Assembly: GCF_002964575.1 (NCBI RefSeq)
Contig: NZ_POQQ01000056.1
Coordinates: 1-51,960, forward strand
Source: Streptococcus suis
Lineage (GTDB): Bacteria; Bacillota; Bacilli; Lactobacillales; Streptococcaceae
Direction: 5' to 3'
DNA length: 51,960 bases
The position numbers and the translations under genes are program-made. The notes beneath the pieces are model-generated. The model did no database searches. It was not told the DNA's origin and saw only the letters and a program-made list of their open reading frames with translations. Each line of letters begins with the position of its first letter. Position 1 is the first letter of the stretch. Below are positions 47,002-51,960 of the stretch, one piece after another.

Positions 47002-47502
47002 CTTCTGTCTTTCAAGTTCTTCCATAATCTTTGTCTCTGGCGCAAACTTCTCTTCCCAATCCCCTGGTTTTAATATCTTGTGAGTAATAGGATCAAAATG
47101 GGCCTTCCCATCTGGAAATTGCTTTCCCATATTGGCAATATGGACCAAGTCAAAAATCGGTGCCGGATCAACACCCATTAAGACAAAAGAACCATAGGTA
47201 AAATAAAGGATATCTAAGAGTGCATCGACCTGGTCCTGTAAAGATACTCTAGCCTGACCCTTGCTCCTCACCTTTTCTACTGCCCTATCCAAGTCTTCAT
47301 GCAAGCGATGAATATACTCTTGGAAATCCTCCTCACAGTCGGCAGATGCATAGAGGAACTCTACCACTTCCTCCAGCTTAAAACCTGCACGGAAAAGAGC
47401 TGTCTGCCCATCAAATTCCTTAGGACTTTCCTGAGTAATCCCGTCCATCAAGGCATGAAAATCCTTTACACGATTAAAATTCTCATCTCTACTCTGAAAC
47501 AT
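46978..47502 (-). CDS. MazG-like NTP pyrophosphohydrolase domain protein
   Basis: About 174 aa, helical, with the metal-binding pair of acidic motifs KLEEVVEFLYAS and QVDALLDILYFTYG, the pattern of all-alpha NTP-PPases (MazG / PRA-PH type). The C-terminal part (GKAHFDPITHKILKPGDWE) resembles the HAD-associated Cof-like phosphohydrolase of streptococci. ATG 47502 or 47505 with GAGG upstream; the TTG 47514 is less likely. It overlaps the HAD gene by about 14 bp. Confidence 0.78.
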   Translation of the reverse strand: MFQSRDENFNRVKDFHALMDGITQESPKEFDGQTALFRAGFKLEEVVEFLYASADCEEDFQEYIHRLHEDLDRAVEKVRSKGQARVSLQDQVDALLDILYFTYGSFVLMGVDPAPIFDLVHIANMGKQFPDGKAHFDPITHKILKPGDWEEKFAPETKIMEELERQKKRLDNEV

Positions 47503-48349
47503 CATTTTCCTCAAGTAAACCTAGGCGAACAAAAGCCTTATAAATACCATCACGATTATTGCTATCTGTCACCAACGAAGCGATCTGTCGAACCCTCTTG
47601 GTTCCATTTCCCATCGCTACCGAATATTTAAGGGCTTTTAGCATCTCAAAATCATTATTCGAATCTCCAAAAGCCACCACTTCATCTAAGCTAAAACGAT
47701 ATTTCTCTGCAACTTTTAAAATCCCAGACAGTTTTGAACTTCCCTTGCTGATAATATCTGTTGCATAAGGGCTTGAACGAGTAAAGGACAAATCAGTAAA
47801 TCTTGCTTCCAATTCCCTGGTTTCTCTCTCTGTTGTCAACATCATGAGCTGATAAATCGGTTGTGCCAAATAAGCCCTCAGGTTTGTCTGTCGCTGTGGT
47901 CGAACCAAGCGCACCAAACGATTAAAAATAAAATTCACCAAACCAGCAAACTTATCAGGAATAAGCCGACTAACACGGTAGGCGAAATTCCCTGTACCTG
48001 TTGACATAATCCCGCTACCAAAGACCCCTTTAGCAGTGCCAATTGCCAAGTCCTTATGATTCCTCTGGGCATAATCCATCATGGCTTCCACCTGACTCGT
48101 GTCTAAAATACGACTATAGATCAGTTCCTCCCTAGAAAAAATGTACTGACCATTGTAGGTAATGGCCAGATCCAAACCCAGACTAGCCATATATTGCAAA
48201 ACGAAACGGGGGTCCCGACCCGTTGCTAAACCAACCAATATCCCCTTCTTTTTTAAGGAATTAATTGCCGAGATAGTCGACTTACTAACCGTACGCTTAT
48301 CTGTCAACAAAGTCCCATCAATATCAAAAAATACAGCCTTAATCGTCAA
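47489..48349 (-). CDS. Cof-type HAD-IIB phosphatase
   Basis: About 287 aa with HAD motif I AVFFDIDGTLLTDKRTVS, motif II LATGRDPRFVLQY, and motif IV FGDSNNDFEMLKALKYSVAMGNGTKRVRQIASLVTDSN. This family dephosphorylates sugar phosphates or nucleotides. The TTG at 48349 (MTIKAVFFDIDG) with AAGGTGGTGAG upstream suits the family start; GTG 48361 is open too. It overlaps the MazG-like gene downstream. Confidence 0.9.
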   Translation of the reverse strand: MTIKAVFFDIDGTLLTDKRTVSKSTISAINSLKKKGILVGLATGRDPRFVLQYMASLGLDLAITYNGQYIFSREELIYSRILDTSQVEAMMDYAQRNHKDLAIGTAKGVFGSGIMSTGTGNFAYRVSRLIPDKFAGLVNFIFNRLVRLVRPQRQTNLRAYLAQPIYQLMMLTTERETRELEARFTDLSFTRSSPYATDIISKGSSKLSGILKVAEKYRFSLDEVVAFGDSNNDFEMLKALKYSVAMGNGTKRVRQIASLVTDSNNRDGIYKAFVRLGLLEENDVSE

Positions 48350-48418
48350 CCATCTCACCACCTTTCTTAGAATTGTGTTACAATTAGTATATCACATTTT
48401 GAAAGAAACAGAAAATTT

Positions 48419-49378
48419 ATGAAAAAAATTCTCGCCTTACACACAGGTGGAACCATCTCCATGCAAGCCGACCAAGACGGTCACGTAGCAAGCAGTCAAA
48501 TCAATCCAATGACACAAATCGACACCCCCATTGAAGAAATTCAAGTCACATCCGTCGATTTTCTCAATGTCCCAAGCCCTCATATCCGTTTGGAACACAT
48601 GATGGCTCTCTATCAAAAAATCAAGACTGAGCAAGACAACTTTGATGGTTTTGTCATTACACATGGCACCGATACACTGGAAGAAACAGCCTATTTCCTT
48701 GATACCATGGCTATTCCGGAAAAACCAATCGTATTAACTGGAGCCATGCGTTCATCCAATGAGTTAGGTAGCGACGGAGTTTACAACTATCGAACAGCCC
48801 TCCGTGTCGCAGCAGATGAAAAATCCGCAGACAAGGGCGTTCTAGTCGTTATGAATGATGAAATTCATGCCGCAAAATATGTCACCAAAACCCACACAAC
48901 CAACGTTTCTACCTTCCAAACACCAACCCATGGACCTCTTGGACTGGTTACCAAACGTGAAATTCTCTATTTTAAAACAGCAGAACCTCGTGTCCGATTT
49001 GACTTATCACATATCTCTGGGACAGTTCCAATTATCAAAGCCTATGCAGATATGGACTCAGTTCTCCTTGACTCGCTTCCAAGCTCAGCAATTTCAGGCT
49101 TGGTCATCGAAGCCCTTGGAGCAGGAAACCTCCCACCGACCATCCTTCCTGCCATCCAAAACCTTCTCACTCAAAACATCCCCATCGTCCTAGTTTCTCG
49201 TTGCTTCAATGGAATAGCAGAACCCGTTTATGCCTATCAAGGTGGAGGCATTCAGCTTGAGCAAGAAGGTATCCTCTTTGTCAAAGAATTGAATGCACAA
49301 AAAGCACGACTGAAACTACTAATTGCCCTAAACGCAGGTTTGAAAGGGCAAGCGTTAGCTGATTATATCCAAGGCTAA
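48419..49378 (+). CDS. ansA: L-asparaginase (type I-like)
   Basis: The 319-aa enzyme begins KKILALHTGGTISMQADQDGHV (first catalytic Thr) and has FVITHGTDTLEETAYFLD (second Thr plus Asp) and VVLTGAMRSSNE-like VLTGAMRSSNELGSDGVYNYRTAL. It hydrolyses asparagine to aspartate. No signal peptide, so cytoplasmic. SD is weak (AAAGAAACAG). Divergent from the HAD gene. Confidence 0.92.
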   Translation: MKKILALHTGGTISMQADQDGHVASSQINPMTQIDTPIEEIQVTSVDFLNVPSPHIRLEHMMALYQKIKTEQDNFDGFVITHGTDTLEETAYFLDTMAIPEKPIVLTGAMRSSNELGSDGVYNYRTALRVAADEKSADKGVLVVMNDEIHAAKYVTKTHTTNVSTFQTPTHGPLGLVTKREILYFKTAEPRVRFDLSHISGTVPIIKAYADMDSVLLDSLPSSAISGLVIEALGAGNLPPTILPAIQNLLTQNIPIVLVSRCFNGIAEPVYAYQGGGIQLEQEGILFVKELNAQKARLKLLIALNAGLKGQALADYIQG

Positions 49379-49394
49379 ACCTCACATATACTTC

Positions 49395-49424
49395 AAAAGA
49401 CCGGCATATTTGCTCGGTCTTTTT
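49395..49424. terminator. Bidirectional terminator between ansA and recG
   Basis: Stem AAAAGACCG/CGGTCTTTT with an 11-nt loop; T runs on both strands between convergent genes. Confidence 0.9.
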
Positions 49425-49429
49425 CATAT

Positions 49430-51448
49430 CTAATCTAATTCTTCTCTATCCTTCAAATGATTTAACAAAACGGACCAGTTGGGATCTTTCTGCCAATTCT
49501 CTTCACTAACAATCTGACTTGCAACTCGTCTGGCTTCCTCCAAAATCGGATAATCTTCCACGATATTAGCCACTTGAAATTCTGGCAAACCTGACTGACG
49601 GGTTCCAAAAATTTCACCAGACCCACGCATTTTTAAATCCGCTTCAGCCAGTATAAATCCGTCTGTGGTTTCAGTCATAATCTTCATCCGTTCCTTGCCT
49701 GACTCCGTTTTGGGATTGGCAACCAAGATAGCATAGGACTGTTTGTGACCACGCCCAACACGCCCCCTCAACTGATGTAGCTGACTTAAACCAAAACGAT
49801 CCGCATCCATAATCACCATTACAGTTGCATTGGGCACATTGACTCCTACCTCGATAACAGTTGTCGACACCAAAATAGCTGACTTCCTGTCCTTAAAAGC
49901 CTGCATAATCGCATCTTTTTCTTCATTTTTCATCTTACCATGCAACAAATCAACAGTAACACGACTTCCAAAATGTGCTTGTAACTCAGCCTGCAAGTCA
50001 ATAGCATTCTTCAAATCCAAGGCTTCAGACTCTTCGATCAGGGGAGAAATGAAATAAACCTGAGCCCCACTCCTAAGTTCCTTCTCAAGCCATTCTAATA
50101 CAGTCGGTAACTGCTGATGTTTAACCCACCGAGTAATAATCGGCTTGCGACCAGCAGGCAGTTGGTTAATGATCGACACATCCATATCGCCAAAGGCAGT
50201 AATAGCCAGAGTCCTTGGAATAGGGGTCGCAGTCATCATCAGCACATCAGGATTATCCCCTTTTTCTCGGAACAAACGCCTTTGCTTGACACCAAAACGA
50301 TGTTGCTCATCCGTCACAACTAGTCCCAGTTGATGATAAGACACACTCTCTTGAATCAGAGCATGCGTCCCAACAATCACATCTACCCGTCCATCAGAAA
50401 TAGCTTCCAATGCTGTTCTACGTTCTGCCACCTTCATTCCACCCGTCAAAAGTGCAATAGATAAATCTGGAAAAAGCTGGCGCAAACTCTGATAATGTTG
50501 TTCTGCCAAAATTTCCGTTGGCACCATAATCGCAGCCTGCATACCAGCCGAAACAGCCGCAAACATGGCTAATCCAGCAACCACCGTCTTACCAGAACCA
50601 ACATCCCCTTGTAACAAACGATTCATATGACTAGGTGACTGCATGTCAGCCAAAATTTCCGACAAGGCATTGGCCTGGGCAGCCGTCAATTCAAAAGGCA
50701 ATTTCTCAATCTGTCGATTAACTGTATTCAAATCATACTCAATCATCAAACCATTGGAAACATCTCGATTACCAGCTTTTAAGAGTTGCAACTGCAACTG
50801 GAAATAAAATAATTCCTCAAATTTAATCCGTCGCAGAGCTTGCCTGTATTCTTCCAAATTTGTCGGAAAATGCATAGCAAAAACTGCCTGTCTACGATTT
50901 AAAAGCCGGTATTTCTCCAACAAAACGATTGGTAAATTCTCTTCCAAGAGCTCCAAATAGCCTTGATCAACAGCCGCTTTTATAGCCTTGACCAAGTTGG
51001 TTTGAGAAATTCCTTGAGCCACATGGTAAACAGGCTGCAAATCTTCAGACACCTGAGCTAACACCTTCATGCCAGTTAAACTAGCTTTAGCCTTATCCCA
51101 TTTCCCCCAAATCGCAACTTCCTGCCCCATTACAATCTTATCAGCTAAGTAAGGTTGATTGAAAAAAGAAACAGAAACCACTACCTCACCCTGCTTAATC
51201 GAAAACCGTAGCCGATTTCTCTTATAACCATAATACTGCACATTTGCTGGAGATACCACATGACCGACCACTACAGCCTTTTCCCCATCCTGCAAATCTA
51301 ATAGTGACTTACTTTCAAAGTCCTCGTACCGAAAAGGATAATAAGTTAATAACTGACCAATCGTCTCAAGGTCTAATTTCAAAAATTTCTCTGCCGATTT
51401 TGGTCCAATCCCAGGCAACACTGATAAATAATCTGACAAACTTTTCAT
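49430..51448 (-). CDS. recG: ATP-dependent DNA helicase RecG
   Basis: The 672-aa protein has the N-terminal wedge (LPGIGPKSAEKFLKLDLETIGQLLTYYPFRYED, OB-like fold to about 150) and a helicase core with Walker A GDVGSGKT, DExH box VVTDEQHRFG, motif III MTATPIPRT and motif VI QLRGRVGRG. It remodels stalled forks and Holliday junctions. Full length for the family. Confidence 0.97.
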   Translation of the reverse strand: MKSLSDYLSVLPGIGPKSAEKFLKLDLETIGQLLTYYPFRYEDFESKSLLDLQDGEKAVVVGHVVSPANVQYYGYKRNRLRFSIKQGEVVVSVSFFNQPYLADKIVMGQEVAIWGKWDKAKASLTGMKVLAQVSEDLQPVYHVAQGISQTNLVKAIKAAVDQGYLELLEENLPIVLLEKYRLLNRRQAVFAMHFPTNLEEYRQALRRIKFEELFYFQLQLQLLKAGNRDVSNGLMIEYDLNTVNRQIEKLPFELTAAQANALSEILADMQSPSHMNRLLQGDVGSGKTVVAGLAMFAAVSAGMQAAIMVPTEILAEQHYQSLRQLFPDLSIALLTGGMKVAERRTALEAISDGRVDVIVGTHALIQESVSYHQLGLVVTDEQHRFGVKQRRLFREKGDNPDVLMMTATPIPRTLAITAFGDMDVSIINQLPAGRKPIITRWVKHQQLPTVLEWLEKELRSGAQVYFISPLIEESEALDLKNAIDLQAELQAHFGSRVTVDLLHGKMKNEEKDAIMQAFKDRKSAILVSTTVIEVGVNVPNATVMVIMDADRFGLSQLHQLRGRVGRGHKQSYAILVANPKTESGKERMKIMTETTDGFILAEADLKMRGSGEIFGTRQSGLPEFQVANIVEDYPILEEARRVASQIVSEENWQKDPNWSVLLNHLKDREELD

Positions 51449-51482
51449 AATTTAATTATATAATAAAATTCAATTAGATTAC

Positions 51483-51503
51483 AAAAAAAGGGCTACTGCC
51501 CTT
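51483..51503 (-). terminator. Terminator of the rRNA/tRNA transcript
   Basis: Stem AAGGGC/GCCCTT with AGTA loop on the minus strand and seven T after it, just downstream of tRNA-Glu. Confidence 0.88.
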
Positions 51504-51508
51504 CCATA

Positions 51509-51580
51509 TAGTCCGTACGGGATTCGAACCCGTGTTACCGCCGTGAAAAGGCGGTGTCTTAACCCCTTGACCAACGGACC
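51509..51580 (-). tRNA. tRNA-Glu (anticodon TTC)
   Basis: 72-nt cloverleaf: acceptor GGTCCGT/ACGGACT with discriminator A (G1-U72 pair), anticodon loop CCTTTTCACGG giving UUC, and T loop GGTTCGAATCC. No encoded CCA is seen. Confidence 0.95.
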
Positions 51581-51591
51581 ACAATTCATAA

Positions 51592-51665
<74 letters not shown>

Positions 51666-51698
51666 AAACGAGTTGTTTGGGTATGAACAATTGTTCAA

Positions 51699-51769
51699 AG
51701 CGGGTGACGAGAATCGAACTCGCGACAACAGCTTGGAAGGCTGTAGTTTTACCACTAAACTACACCCGC
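51699..51769 (-). tRNA. tRNA-Gly (anticodon TCC)
   Basis: 71-nt cloverleaf: acceptor GCGGGTG/CACCCGC, discriminator T, anticodon loop CTTCCAA giving UCC, T loop AGTTCGATTCT. Confidence 0.95.
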
Positions 51770-51774
51770 TTTCA

Positions 51775-51847
51775 TGGGAGTTAACGGGATCGAACCGCTG
51801 ACCCTCTGCTTGTAAGGCAGATGCTCTCCCAGCTGAGCTAAACTCCC
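51775..51847 (-). tRNA. tRNA-Val (anticodon TAC)
   Basis: 73-nt cloverleaf: acceptor GGGAGTT/AACTCCC, discriminator A, anticodon loop CTTACAA giving UAC, T loop GGTTCGATCCC. First tRNA after the 5S rRNA. Confidence 0.95.
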
Positions 51848-51851
51848 TTGC

Positions 51852-51960
51852 GCTAAGCGACTACCGTATCTCACAGGGGGCAACCCCCAACTACTTCAGG
51901 CGTTCTAGGGCTTAACTGCTGTGTTCGGCATGAGTACAGGTGTATCTCCTAGGCTATCGT
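51852..51960 (-). rRNA. rrf: 5S rRNA, 3' part (cut by window edge)
   Basis: On the minus strand: GATAGCCTAGGAGATACACC, GTACTCATGCCGAACACAGC, AGTTAAGCCCTAGAACGCC and GTAGTTGGGGGTTGCCCCC, the conserved 5S core. The last few 5' bases lie past position 51960. The rest of the rRNA operon should be upstream (higher coordinates). Confidence 0.95.

Overview
The window looks like a chromosomal segment of Streptococcus suis or a very close relative. The inference rests on protein content and order: ClpL with a CtsR-box leader, gatCAB, codY-pncA, galR/galK/galT, the yqeG-yqeH-yhbY-nadD-yqeK-rsfS operon, BOX-like repeats, and an rRNA operon end (5S then tRNA-Val, -Gly, -Ile, -Glu). G+C is low to moderate and nearly every gene is on the minus strand, as expected near an rRNA operon in a streptococcus. 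No plasmid, prophage or CRISPR array is visible.

Layout. (1) 1-700: start of an IS1182-family transposase cut by the window edge. (2) 736-7053: an ECF-type vitamin/metabolite transporter (EcfT, double ATPase, UPF0397 S component) whose S component lies beside a SAM-cleaving DUF62 enzyme and is separated from its energising module by trhO and an unknown gene. (3) 7208-8340: a DUF2975 membrane protein plus small HTH regulator with a strongly symmetric promoter, then an array of four structurally conserved hairpins running into yebC. (4) 9127-16969: maltose/maltodextrin block (PTS EIICBA, endonuclease/phosphatase-family protein, GntR regulator, malP, malQ). Two promoters carry LacI-family (MalR/CcpA-like) operators exactly in the -35/-10 spacer. 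(5) 17066-22326: clpL with several CtsR boxes, a peptide-deformylase-like protein lacking the usual glutamine, a membrane KAP-type NTPase, and a MerR/TipA regulator broken by a 104-bp BOX-like element. (6) 22343-29722: a long compact operon for ribosome assembly, NAD and tRNA modification ending in a voltage-gated-type K+ channel and interrupted by a second repeat type. (7) 29833-36085: hypothetical gene, cutC, EamA transporter, galT-galK and divergent galR. (8) 36132-40140: AT-rich accessory patch with a His-tailed membrane protein, an LPxTG surface protein, a small membrane-anchored protein and an Rgg regulator. (9) 40199-51448: gatBAC, pncA-codY, alaT, usp, MazG-like, HAD phosphatase, ansA, recG. 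(10) 51483-51960: four tRNAs and the 3' part of 5S rRNA.

The most unusual signals are non-coding: four related hairpin or BOX-like repeats in 32 kb. One has split a regulator gene in frame by bringing two tandem stop codons. Another is a tandem hairpin array whose stems differ between units while pairing and loop are kept. All calls are from reading the sequence; no database search was run.
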